Positions 54,998-64,000 of a DNA stretch of 64,000 bases are shown piece after piece. The first letter of the stretch is position 1; every line of letters starts with the position of its first letter. The notes under the pieces are model-generated. The model was not told the origin of the DNA. It did not search any database and worked only from the letters and a program-made list of their open reading frames with translations. The position numbers and the translations under genes are program-made. This stretch comes from Helicobacter magdeburgensis. Lineage in GTDB: Bacteria; Campylobacterota; Campylobacteria; Campylobacterales; Helicobacteraceae. The stretch spans positions 62,001 through 126,000 of the forward strand of contig NZ_JRPE02000003.1 in NCBI RefSeq assembly GCF_000765825.2, read 5' to 3'.

Positions 54998-55525
54998 ATG
55001 ACTCCCATCTCTCACCGCACTAAAAAAGCCGTAGTAAAAGCTCTGCGTCTTTTATGTATAGGCTTATTATGTTTTGCTTTTCTTGGCTGTGATTTACACA
55101 AATCCCCGCGAGAAAAGGCTCAACAAGAGGCGATAGAAGGCTATATGCAGGGGCTGTTTGGCGGGGATTTAGACAAATATCTCCGCTATTCTAGCTATGG
55201 CTTTGCCCTTCAATCTATGGGAAATGCCAACCTTGCCAATCTCTTTGTCGCCGCAGAATCCGCACAAGCAGCAATGCTTAAAGGATATAAGAAAGTAGAG
55301 ATTCTAAGCATTAAACAAGATGACCTTACACAAGCAGCTCCCCACACACAAAGCACACAAGATTCTAGCCCGACTATGCCTACTGCAACCGCCCTTGTGA
55401 GAATCCACTTTGGCACAGCGATTGTGGAGACAGAGCTTCATCTTGTAAATTATGAGCAAGATAATTGGATTATCAACTCCGAGCTTAGTCTCGCAGATAC
55501 CATAAGATCACAGCTCCAACATTAA
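54998..55525 (+). CDS. Lipoprotein of unknown function
   Basis: 175 residues. The signal has a basic start and hydrophobic run, then a lipobox FLGC (Cys at about residue 31). The mature part, from EKAQQEAIEGYMQGLFGG to a final VNYEQDNWIINSEL, has an alpha/beta cystatin- or DUF4878-like layout with one low-complexity linker (Thr/Gln/Ser/Pro) near residues 110-130. Anchored in the outer membrane, probably facing the periplasm. It is adjacent to the PhnA-like gene (16-base gap). No family is assigned. Confidence 0.7.
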   Translation: MTPISHRTKKAVVKALRLLCIGLLCFAFLGCDLHKSPREKAQQEAIEGYMQGLFGGDLDKYLRYSSYGFALQSMGNANLANLFVAAESAQAAMLKGYKKVEILSIKQDDLTQAAPHTQSTQDSSPTMPTATALVRIHFGTAIVETELHLVNYEQDNWIINSELSLADTIRSQLQH

Positions 55526-55620
55526 GTTTGCTTCCCAACCTCCCACTTTAAACCCCTACTTTCTCATCAATTTGAGATTTTCTAAGAAACTTCGCCTTGC
55601 TTGTTAAAATTCAAAATCCC

Positions 55621-57831
55621 CTAAAATCTCCCAGCAAGCGAGACAAAAAACGCCCTGCCACTCGCACGATAGTAGCTATAATAAGCGTGGTTAAAAAGAT
55701 TTGTGATATTTGAGCTTATATCAAGATTCTTATTTATCCGCCACCCCAAACGCAAATCCGCAATAATGTAGCTATCTGTCGCTCCATACACACCACTAGG
55801 CGTTAGCGTATTCATCGCATTTTTATAGGGCTTACTTGCATATTCCACGCCAAAAGAGCCATAAAACGCCTCCTTATCATAGTTCAATGCCCCATATGCC
55901 ATATGTGCTGGAATCCCAGCAACCTTATTGCCTTGCGTATTAGATTCTATACTTTTTAGAATCTTAGAATCCATAAAAGTATAAGTGAGATGCACACTCA
56001 AGCCATAGCCTAAGGGCAGCATAAGAGAGCTTTCAATCCCTTGTATGCGATTTTTGCCAAGATTATCATACATTCCACGCAAATTGACATCAGCATAATA
56101 TTGCATAATCGCATTTGTTATTGTGTTGTTAAAATAATACATTTTAAATGCTCCATAATCTTCACCCAAAACAATATCCCATTCAAAGCCCACATCAAAG
56201 CTTATAACATTCTCTGGCTTTAAGTGTGGATTCCCCTTTATAAATGTGCCATCGCTCAATGCCCTGTTGCTAAACATTTGAGAGAGCGTAGGGGCTTTAA
56301 AGGCTTGTCCAAAAGATGACTTCAAGCGTGTTGTGTCGCTTAAAGCATAATTGAGCGATATTTTAGGACTAAGATTATGCTTGGTATTTTTCGCATAAAC
56401 ATCAGTATCTTTATACACATCATAGCCCTGCCAAAAGTCATACCTTACACCAATATTTGTGCTTAAAGATTCAAAAAAATTCCCCTGCCACTCGCTAAAT
56501 ACTCCCACATTTGCACTTTTTCCGCCTTGAGCGTAGCCTGAAGTCGCCCTGCCTTGAGATGTGGAGTTAAAATCTTTCCAATTTGCTATGTAATCTAATG
56601 TCTGTGTGTAGTTGTTATGCCGATACTGCACGCCACTTAAGATTCTATGATTTTCACTCACATTTGCAAGGTAGAGCAAATCAAGGTTATTTGTCTGATA
56701 TCGGTGATTTGTTTGTGAGCCTACACCGCCATTTATGCTTGTATTCGCATTTTGTGGGTTCGCACCACCATCGGGGTTATTAAACTTATCCCAGCCATCA
56801 ATGCGTGAAAACTTCACTTCTATATGACTATCATTTGGTAGATAATGCTTATAGCCCACCGCACTGACTAGCTGATGATACATTTCTTTGCCGATATGTC
56901 GTCCATAGAGAATGGGGGCTGGTCTGCCATCATTAATATCCACTTCTTGATTATCACCATAGCTTGGATTGCCATTTTGGGTTAGGAATGTGCGTTGATT
57001 TTTATGATCATAGCTATACATATTCCACCGCAAATAACCACTCAATGTCCCCACATCGCCAATGTCATACTCTGCTTTCAAAGCACTATCATAGATTTGA
57101 TATGCCTGATTTCCCATATCGCCAATGTTATACCTTAGCTTCCCGGTGTCAGAATTTAGCGTGGGTTTCCCGCCTTCATAGCCATTTACATCACTGACTA
57201 CAACAGAATCTGCCGCATAGCCTTGTGAATTTGTCGTGCCAAAAGAGAGTTTCACTCGCAGTTTTTTCTCTAAAAACGCATCACCCACACTCACATATCC
57301 ACGAAATGTATTCTTTGGGGCAAACTCCGTGCCTAGTGCGCTACCATAGCCAAAACTCGCCCTTGTCTCAAAACTTGTTGGCATAGTTGTGATGAAGTTA
57401 ATCGCTCCAGCAACCGCACCACTGCCATAAATATTTGAAAACGCCCCTCGCACCACCTCCACCTGCTCTATATCATCAGCACTCATCGCTGTTAGCATTT
57501 TTGTATTGTTATTTATGTCATTTAGCATAATGCCATCAATCATAACCGCCGCACCGCTTAGCCCACGAATCTTCACACCATCAAAGGTATCCATACCGCG
57601 TGATTTACTCTGCTGCAAACCCTCAAAGCCACGCAATGTGTCGCTAAATTTGTAATTTGGACGGAGATTAATCTCTTTTTGTGTTACCACACTGACATTG
57701 CCCGGAGCCTCGTTGATAGGCGTATCCACACGCGAAGCACTCACTATGCTTTTGCCAAGATTCACAGAGATTTCATCGTGAGCTAAAGACATACCTATCA
57801 CGCTCATTATCATAAACACTTTTAACTTCAT
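55621..57831 (-). CDS. TonB-dependent outer-membrane receptor
   Basis: 736 residues with a signal peptide (1-17, ending MSLA) and a short TonB-box region near residues 20-30. The plug domain (about 35-155) has GVKIRGLSGAAVMIDGIMLN and EVVRGAFSNIYGSGAVAG, and a 22-strand barrel ends SLAGRF. It is of the CirA/FrpB group; iron-complex, heme, nickel or cobalamin are all possible ligands and the sequence does not decide. No TonB/ExbBD or ABC genes are near. AT-rich DNA upstream may hold a metal-regulator site. Confidence 0.9.
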   Translation of the reverse strand: MKLKVFMIMSVIGMSLAHDEISVNLGKSIVSASRVDTPINEAPGNVSVVTQKEINLRPNYKFSDTLRGFEGLQQSKSRGMDTFDGVKIRGLSGAAVMIDGIMLNDINNNTKMLTAMSADDIEQVEVVRGAFSNIYGSGAVAGAINFITTMPTSFETRASFGYGSALGTEFAPKNTFRGYVSVGDAFLEKKLRVKLSFGTTNSQGYAADSVVVSDVNGYEGGKPTLNSDTGKLRYNIGDMGNQAYQIYDSALKAEYDIGDVGTLSGYLRWNMYSYDHKNQRTFLTQNGNPSYGDNQEVDINDGRPAPILYGRHIGKEMYHQLVSAVGYKHYLPNDSHIEVKFSRIDGWDKFNNPDGGANPQNANTSINGGVGSQTNHRYQTNNLDLLYLANVSENHRILSGVQYRHNNYTQTLDYIANWKDFNSTSQGRATSGYAQGGKSANVGVFSEWQGNFFESLSTNIGVRYDFWQGYDVYKDTDVYAKNTKHNLSPKISLNYALSDTTRLKSSFGQAFKAPTLSQMFSNRALSDGTFIKGNPHLKPENVISFDVGFEWDIVLGEDYGAFKMYYFNNTITNAIMQYYADVNLRGMYDNLGKNRIQGIESSLMLPLGYGLSVHLTYTFMDSKILKSIESNTQGNKVAGIPAHMAYGALNYDKEAFYGSFGVEYASKPYKNAMNTLTPSGVYGATDSYIIADLRLGWRINKNLDISSNITNLFNHAYYSYYRASGRAFFVSLAGRF

Positions 57832-58144
57832 CGTAATATTTCTTATGTAAAAACTAATAAAGATATTACTATAATCATACTTTATTTAAAATAATAATAC
57901 TAAAACAAGCAAGTTTGTTCTTATTTGCCAAAATTTTACTTAATCCATAGTTTGTAAGGCAAAGATTTTGGAAACTAAAAAAATGTAAAAAATAATACAA
58001 AATCTATATTTTAGGCTTTTTTGTGTGATTAAAATATTAGGCGTTGAGATGGATAGTTTGCAAGTCAAGCACAGTTTATAGAATTTATTATATATTACTT
58101 TAGTTTAATAGACTAAAGTTTTTTTATAAAAATGATATAAAGTA

Positions 58145-58171
58145 TTGACTTGTTTAACAAGTTAATATAAA
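58145..58171 (+). promoter_or_regulatory. groES promoter (-35 TTGACT, -10 TATAAA)
   Basis: TTGACT at 58145-58150 and TATAAA at 58166-58171, 15 bases apart. It carries an unusually clear -35 for this host. Transcription would start a few bases inside the CIRCE-like element. Confidence 0.55.
58148..58162. promoter_or_regulatory. Perfect 7-bp inverted repeat between -35 and -10 of groES
   Basis: ACTTGTT-T-AACAAGT. It overlaps the end of the -35 box and sits in the promoter spacer, where a bound repressor would block RNA polymerase. It differs from both CIRCE and HspR consensus, so the regulator is unknown. Confidence 0.5.
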
Positions 58172-58177
58172 ATTCTC

Positions 58178-58200
58178 GCACTTCAAAAATTGAGTGCTAA
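58178..58200. promoter_or_regulatory. CIRCE-like HrcA site upstream of groES
   Basis: GCACT (58178-58182) and GAGTGCTAA (58192-58200): the right arm equals the CIRCE consensus GAGTGCTAA exactly. The left arm is imperfect (CTCGCACTT against TTAGCACTC), and the spacing between the GCACT and AGTGC cores is 10 rather than 11. HrcA control of groESL is known in Helicobacter pylori. Degenerate but well placed 36 bases before the gene. Confidence 0.6.
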
Positions 58201-58235
58201 ATTTTTGATAATTTTATAATGACAAGGAGTTTGAT

Positions 58236-58508
58236 ATGAAGTTTAAACCTCTAGGTGAAAGGGTGCTTGTAGAGCGTCTCGAGGAAGATACAAAGACAAG
58301 TTCAGGTATTATCATTCCTGATAATGCTAAGGAAAAGCCGCTTATGGGTATTGTAAAGGCTGTAAGTGCGAAGCTCAAAGATGACAAGGCATTGAAGGAG
58401 AATGACACAATCGTGTTTGGCAAGTATAAAGGCACTGAAATCAAGCTAGATTCTAAAGAATATATCGTTTTAGAGCTAGAAGACATTTTGGGCGTTATTG
58501 AAAAATAA
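58236..58508 (+). CDS. groES: Co-chaperonin GroES
   Basis: Ten-kilodalton lid of the GroEL cage. 90 residues with the typical [20 protein letters not shown] start, the mobile loop [15 protein letters not shown] and the [15 protein letters not shown] ending. AAGGAG precedes the ATG. groEL follows after 21 bases. The promoter region carries the operator sites listed separately. Confidence 0.97.
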   Translation: MKFKPLGERVLVERLEEDTKTSSGIIIPDNAKEKPLMGIVKAVSAKLKDDKALKENDTIVFGKYKGTEIKLDSKEYIVLELEDILGVIEK

Positions 58509-58529
58509 ATCACATATAAGGAGTAGCAA

Positions 58530-60164
58530 ATGGCAAAAGAAATTCACTTTTCAGATTCAGCGAGAAACAAATTGTATGAAGGCATCAAGCAGTTAAGTGA
58601 TGCGGTTAAGGTAACAATGGGACCAAAGGGACGCAATGTCCTTATTCAAAAAAGTTATGGTGCGCCCACGATTACAAAAGATGGCGTGTCTGTGGCAAAA
58701 GAAGTAGAGTTAGCTGATCCTATTGCAAATATGGGCGCACAGCTTGTAAAAGAAGTAGCAAGTAAAACCGCTGATGCGGCAGGTGATGGGACGACTACGG
58801 CAACCGTTCTTGCATATAGCATTTACAAAGAGGGCTTAAGAAATATTACAGCTGGGGCTAATCCCATTGCGGTAAAACGCGGTATGGATAAAGCGGTAGC
58901 AGCGATTATTGATGAGCTTAAAAAAATTAGCAAAAAAGTTGGCGGGAAAAGCGACATCGCACAAGTAGCGACAATCTCTGCAAACTCTGATGAAAATATC
59001 GGCTCACTTATCGCAGAGGCAATGGAAAAAGTCGGCAAAGATGGTGTTATCACTGTTGAAGAGGCTAAGGGGATTAATGATGAGTTAAGTGTTGTTGAGG
59101 GTATGCAGTTTGATAGAGGCTATCTCTCGGCATATTTTGTAACAAATACGGATAAGATGACAGCACAGCTTGAAAATGCCTATGTGCTTTTGACAGATAA
59201 AAAAATCTCAAATATGAAAGAGATTCTACCTTTGCTTGAAGCGACTATGCAAAGTGGCAAACCACTTCTTATCATTGCTGAAGATATTGAGGGCGAAGCA
59301 CTTACAACTTTAGTGGTGAATAAACTCCGCGGTGTGCTGAATGTATCAGCAGTTAAGGCTCCGGGCTTTGGCGATAGGAGAAAGGCAATGCTCCAAGATA
59401 TTGCTATCCTTACAGGTGGGCAAGTCATTAGCGAAGAGCTTGGTAAGACACTAGAAGCGGCGACTATTGCTGATTTAGGAAGTGCGGCAAGAATCGTGAT
59501 TGATAAAGATAACACAACAATCGTTGATGGCAAAGGCAAGGCAAAAGATGTCAAAGACAGAATCGCACAAATTAAAATGGAGATTGAAAACACAACAAGT
59601 GATTATGACAGAGAAAAACTCCAAGAGCGTTTAGCAAAGCTTAGCGGTGGCGTGGCTGTTATCAAGGTAGGTGCGCCAAGCGAAGTAGAGATGAAAGAGA
59701 AAAAAGACCGCGTAGATGATGCGCTCTCTGCGACAAAAGCCGCAGTTGATGAAGGCATTGTTATCGGTGGTGGCTCTGCACTTATCCGTGCTTCACAAAA
59801 GGTAAAACTAAAGCTTGAAGGCGATGAGGCGATTGGCTATGATATTATTAAACGCGCGATTAAAGCTCCATTGGCACAAATCGCTACAAACGCAGGATAT
59901 GATGCGGGTGTTGTGGTGAATGAAGTAGAGAAAAACCCAAAAGATGGCTTTGGATTTAATGCTGCAAGTGGTGAGTATGTAGATATGTTTAAAGATGGGA
60001 TTATTGATCCATTGAAAGTTACTCGCATAGCGTTGCAAAATGCGGTTTCTGTCTCAAGTCTGCTTTTGACAACAGAGGCGACAATCAATGAGATTAAAGA
60101 AGATAAACCAGCCCCAGCAATGCCTGATATGGGTGGAATGGGAGGTATGGGCGGAATGATGTAA
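58530..60164 (+). CDS. groEL: Chaperonin GroEL
   Basis: The 14-mer folding chamber. 544 residues: [39 protein letters not shown], the ATP site [17 protein letters not shown], and the C-terminal flexible tail [13 protein letters not shown]. Fully typical. AAGGAG is seven bases before the ATG. A terminator hairpin follows at 60190-60225. Confidence 0.98.
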   Translation: MAKEIHFSDSARNKLYEGIKQLSDAVKVTMGPKGRNVLIQKSYGAPTITKDGVSVAKEVELADPIANMGAQLVKEVASKTADAAGDGTTTATVLAYSIYKEGLRNITAGANPIAVKRGMDKAVAAIIDELKKISKKVGGKSDIAQVATISANSDENIGSLIAEAMEKVGKDGVITVEEAKGINDELSVVEGMQFDRGYLSAYFVTNTDKMTAQLENAYVLLTDKKISNMKEILPLLEATMQSGKPLLIIAEDIEGEALTTLVVNKLRGVLNVSAVKAPGFGDRRKAMLQDIAILTGGQVISEELGKTLEAATIADLGSAARIVIDKDNTTIVDGKGKAKDVKDRIAQIKMEIENTTSDYDREKLQERLAKLSGGVAVIKVGAPSEVEMKEKKDRVDDALSATKAAVDEGIVIGGGSALIRASQKVKLKLEGDEAIGYDIIKRAIKAPLAQIATNAGYDAGVVVNEVEKNPKDGFGFNAASGEYVDMFKDGIIDPLKVTRIALQNAVSVSSLLLTTEATINEIKEDKPAPAMPDMGGMGGMGGMM

Positions 60165-60189
60165 TCCCCCAAGCCTTTGTTTAGCTACA

Positions 60190-60225
60190 AGATTCTGTTT
60201 CCCTTGCGGAGCAGAATCTATTTTT
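60190..60225 (+). terminator. Intrinsic terminator of groESL
   Basis: AGATTCTG (60190-60197) pairs with CAGAATCT (60212-60219), followed by ATTTTT. Stem plus T-run is the classic form. The arms again contain the AGAATC word. Confidence 0.75.
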
Positions 60226-60276
60226 ACGCTCCACTTTTTGCTTTTCTAGAATCTTGAGATTAATTATTTTTTTGTT

Positions 60277-62994
60277 TCACCCCGTGTTGCGTAAGCCTTG
60301 GGCTATGCCTACAATGGTGGCGTGAATCTGCTCCATTAATCGCTCTTGTGCTTGTGGATAATGGCAGGTTTGGTATTTTTTAATCAGCTCAATCTGCGTG
60401 AGATTAAGCACACTTAAATATGGTTTGCGTAGCAGGATAGATTCCCTAATCTCACTTTCAGAATCAAGCAGGGCATTCTCCCCTCTAAGATAGAGCAAAT
60501 GCTCTAGTGTCAGCTGATACTGCGTATAGATAAGCTCCCAGATTCTATCCCCTATCGTTTTATCTGGCACAAACTCATTATACAGCTTAGCAATATCCAC
60601 ATCTACTTTCAAAAAAGCTTGAGAGATATTATCAATCGTGGTTTTGAAAAATAGCGAGTTGGCATAGCAGTCTTTGAGTGCGTTTTTATCCCCACTGGCT
60701 AATGCACTGCCTAGTCCATACCACGCCGGGAGAATGGAGCGATTTTGCGTCCAAGCAAACACCCAAGGAATAGCACGTAAATCCTCCACGCTCTGCGTAT
60801 CCTTGCGTTTGCTAGGGCGAGAGCCGAGATTAAGATTCTGTATAAACTCAATAGGCGTGGCGTGTTTAAAATATGTCATAAAGCCCTTGTCCTCATACAC
60901 AAGCTTACGATACGCCACACAAGAGGCTTGTGAGATAGGCTCAAGGAGCTTCATCATCTGCGGGTCTATCTCACAAGCTCCGCCTATGCAAAATGTATCA
61001 TTCACATTTTTTTTGAGTAACGCACTTATCGTGCTTGAAAGGTTTTTTGTAGCGATGTTTTTATTTAGATATTTAGCACTTATCATCTCACCCTGCTCCG
61101 TTGTTTTAAGCACCCCACACACACTTTGTGGAGCAGCAGAAAGCAAGGCTTCTTCAAGGCTTCCTCCTCCGCGGCTCACACTCCCACCGCGTCCGTGGAA
61201 AAAGGCGATAGTAAGTGGCAGCTCATTTTGGAGTTTGATTAAATCCGCAATTGCAAAGTAGAGATTGTAATTACTTGCAAAAATCCCGCCATCTTTACTT
61301 GAATCCGAATAGCCCACCATAATTTCTTGTGTATTGTCATTATCAAGTAAATATTGCTGATAATGCGTGTTGGCATAAAGTGTTTTGATAGTGTGTTTAG
61401 CGTGTTGTAAATCATCAATCGTTTCAAAAAGCGGAGCAATGGAGATTTTCGCCCTGCCTTTTTTAGATTCCTTTTTCTTACCCGGCTTCCACAAACCACT
61501 TTGTTTAGCAAACCACAGCACACAGAGCAAGTCGCTAGGCTCACTACTCATAGAGATAATAAAGCTTTGCAGGATAGATTCCGAAATATGCTTTTTTGCC
61601 CACGCGATTCTTAGAAACGCTCCCACAAACCGCCTTGTAGAATCTGAAAGCTCTTCTAATATCGTGTTTAAATCAAGCTTTTTGGCACTCAAAGCAAGGT
61701 TTAAAATCTCGCACTTTTTCTGCTCACTCATATCCTTAAAATCGCTATCACATAGCCCAATCAGGCAAAAAATCTCACTCGTAGCACTCAAAATCACATC
61801 GCGATGCTCTCTAAAATCAAGCCTTAAAAGATGAAATCCACCTAAAAGCACGAGATTATAAAACTCCACCAAGCCACTTGCTGAAAGAGAATCTAAAGAG
61901 CGTATCAGCATATCAATATCACTTAAAAGCTCTTTGGAATTATTGTAGGTAAAGTCAATAGAATCGGTGGTGTTAATGGCGATAAGGCGGTTTTGGAGCT
62001 TCTTTTTGATAAGGTAGAGTTTCGCACGGAAAGGCTCCTTGGCATAGAGTGTGGATTCTGTGCTTGGGAGTTGCTCTTTTTCTAATTGCAATGACTGCAA
62101 AAGCTCGGCACTAGGCTCTTTCAAATCACTTGAAAGCGATAACTCACGGATAAGTTTTTCACATTTTTTGATATACATCTCTATAATCGCTCTATGCGCG
62201 GTTTTCATCACCTTTGTCATAATCTCATTGCTGACATAAGGATTCCCATCTCTATCGCCCCCTACCCAGCTGCCTAGAATAATAGGAGAGTGCTTCAAGC
62301 TTGTGCCTATAAGGGCTTGAATATTACTAAGCACTTGCGTGGCAGATTCTACAATGGAGCTTTCAATAATATAAAGTAGGTTATCAAGCTCAAAAAGAAT
62401 CTCCATTTTTTCGCTTCTTACCAAATGCGTGTGCCACAATAGATTCAGGCGATAGAGAAGCTCAAATCGTGCTTGAGAATCATTAGAGCTAAAAATATCT
62501 CTAATGTTTTTACTCATTTTGTGATGGGCTTCAAGGAATGTGCGGCGGCGAGATTCGGTGGGGTGAGCGGTGAAAACTGGGTAAAAGGCGATATTTTGTA
62601 AAACTTTTAGAATATCTTGCTTATCATAGCCCTCATTTTTTAAATCTAGCAAAGTTTGGGGCAGGGCATTAAGTGTGGCAGAATCGCTTAAATTTAGCTC
62701 TTCAATGATATTTAAAAGCATATGATAAAGCGTAAAAGCCTTGATAATGGAAAGCGTTTTATCTTGGCTAGAAATGTGAGAAAGCGTCTGTGTGAGTGTA
62801 GCAGAATCGGCATTTTCAAGGCTGTGCTTGATAGTGATAAATGCGTCTTTTAGCTCTTTATCCACGCTTTCAAGGAGCTGTAAAATCATACTTGATACAA
62901 AGTCCATTTGGCTAGATTGCAAGATAGCAGAATCTGTGTGATGAGCTATTATAGAATCTTGTGATCTTATGTGCGATGTGTTAGAGTGTTGCAT
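60277..62994 (-). CDS. ppc: Phosphoenolpyruvate carboxylase
   Basis: Carboxylates PEP to oxaloacetate, an anaplerotic step. 905 residues. The catalytic motifs are FTAHPTESRRRTFLEAHHK (near residue 135), GSWVGGDRDGNPYV, VGYSDSSKDGG, the glycine-rich FFHGRGGSVSRGGG and a C-terminal GIAQGLRNTG. All complete. It lies alone between groEL (convergent) and ilvC (divergent). Its presence alongside the monomeric isocitrate dehydrogenase suggests fuller central metabolism than Helicobacter pylori, which lacks PEP carboxylase as far as I know. Confidence 0.95.
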   Translation of the reverse strand: MQHSNTSHIRSQDSIIAHHTDSAILQSSQMDFVSSMILQLLESVDKELKDAFITIKHSLENADSATLTQTLSHISSQDKTLSIIKAFTLYHMLLNIIEELNLSDSATLNALPQTLLDLKNEGYDKQDILKVLQNIAFYPVFTAHPTESRRRTFLEAHHKMSKNIRDIFSSNDSQARFELLYRLNLLWHTHLVRSEKMEILFELDNLLYIIESSIVESATQVLSNIQALIGTSLKHSPIILGSWVGGDRDGNPYVSNEIMTKVMKTAHRAIIEMYIKKCEKLIRELSLSSDLKEPSAELLQSLQLEKEQLPSTESTLYAKEPFRAKLYLIKKKLQNRLIAINTTDSIDFTYNNSKELLSDIDMLIRSLDSLSASGLVEFYNLVLLGGFHLLRLDFREHRDVILSATSEIFCLIGLCDSDFKDMSEQKKCEILNLALSAKKLDLNTILEELSDSTRRFVGAFLRIAWAKKHISESILQSFIISMSSEPSDLLCVLWFAKQSGLWKPGKKKESKKGRAKISIAPLFETIDDLQHAKHTIKTLYANTHYQQYLLDNDNTQEIMVGYSDSSKDGGIFASNYNLYFAIADLIKLQNELPLTIAFFHGRGGSVSRGGGSLEEALLSAAPQSVCGVLKTTEQGEMISAKYLNKNIATKNLSSTISALLKKNVNDTFCIGGACEIDPQMMKLLEPISQASCVAYRKLVYEDKGFMTYFKHATPIEFIQNLNLGSRPSKRKDTQSVEDLRAIPWVFAWTQNRSILPAWYGLGSALASGDKNALKDCYANSLFFKTTIDNISQAFLKVDVDIAKLYNEFVPDKTIGDRIWELIYTQYQLTLEHLLYLRGENALLDSESEIRESILLRKPYLSVLNLTQIELIKKYQTCHYPQAQERLMEQIHATIVGIAQGLRNTG

Positions 62995-63073
62995 ATTTAC
63001 CCCCTTGTGAGTTTTGGCTTTGCTTACTTGCTGCGGTATTAATTATAACTAAGTTTGTTTTAATTACAATTGA

Positions 63074-64000
<927 letters not shown>

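Larger units (their letters stand above)
57832..58235. other. 404-base AT-rich gap between receptor and groES
   Basis: No gene is seen. The left part, next to the receptor gene, is nearly pure A/T with several TATTA/TAATA half-sites spaced irregularly, loosely like Fur/NikR operator sequence. The right part is the groES promoter region with an inverted repeat and a HrcA-type CIRCE-like site, described separately. Confidence 0.6.

Noticed and set aside
58178..58200. A full consensus CIRCE upstream of groES
   Set aside because: Only the right arm is perfect; the left arm and spacing deviate, so it is reported as CIRCE-like only.

Overview
The window reads as chromosomal DNA from an AT-rich epsilonproteobacterium, most likely an enterohepatic-type Helicobacter; I cannot name the species. 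The reasons are protein-level. RNase J carries a long basic/polar N-terminal extension, QueH has a long C-terminal part, the Mla-type permease has a fused STAS-like domain, thymidylate synthase is ThyX, isocitrate dehydrogenase is the monomeric type, and dnaN and gyrB are paired without dnaA in view. The -10 boxes have the 'TTTTTGCTATAAT' look of this group, and the word AGAATC/GATTCT is strikingly over-used. I see no tRNA, rRNA, CRISPR array, prophage or insertion sequence.

Layout. 0-2.7 kb: a GspE/GspF pair resembling the CtsE/CtsF DNA-uptake system. 2.7-4.6 kb: a DUF354 protein and thyX. 4.6-5.2 kb: a repeat-rich gap. 5.2-10.4 kb: a large membrane protein and a four-gene Mla/MCE lipid-transport operon. 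10.7-14.8 kb: dnaN, gyrB and a small membrane protein. 14.9-17.6 kb: a cluster of a short secreted peptide, two beta-barrel proteins and a periplasmic C39-type peptidase. 17.7-23.7 kb: leucine biosynthesis (leuA, leuC, leuD, leuB) with a lipoprotein and an oxidoreductase between leuA and leuC. 23.9-25.6 kb: a decaying or phase-variable patch of small envelope genes. 25.7-34.4 kb: a Dsb-like protein, folK, kdsD, RNase J, rsmA, hisF, a phosphorylase-fold gene and rlmN. 34.5-44.1 kb: queH, fabZ, lpxA, clpX, mreB, mreC and two glycosyltransferases. 44-54.2 kb: an FAH-family hydrolase, ileS, a PP-loop ATPase, dnaG, icd and a LysE-type exporter. 54.2-64 kb: small proteins, a TonB-dependent receptor, groES-groEL, ppc and the start of ilvC.

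The most interesting locus is 14.86-17.61 kb. An 83-residue precursor has a Sec signal peptide followed by a second motif that matches a double-glycine (C39) leader at most key positions, then a 25-residue hydrophobic core ending in two tryptophans. Downstream lie two outer-membrane barrel candidates and a Sec-exported C39-fold protein with an intact Gln/Cys/His/Asp set. I infer a periplasmic peptide maturation and outer-membrane export system, loosely like the Fap amyloid machinery. It has operator-like and attenuator-like DNA elements, and one barrel gene looks frameshifted at a short T tract.

A second theme is repeats. A 122-bp element occurs in front of leuB and, in frame, inside the 5' end of rlmN; a shortened version lies in frame inside a LysE-type gene. 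A GC-rich hairpin repeat is shared by two gene deserts. A 22-bp perfect palindrome occurs twice within 1.7 kb. Several envelope genes carry small indels (T5 tract, 13-bp tandem duplication, A16/T16 tract, one undefined shift), which suggests either phase variation or assembly error.
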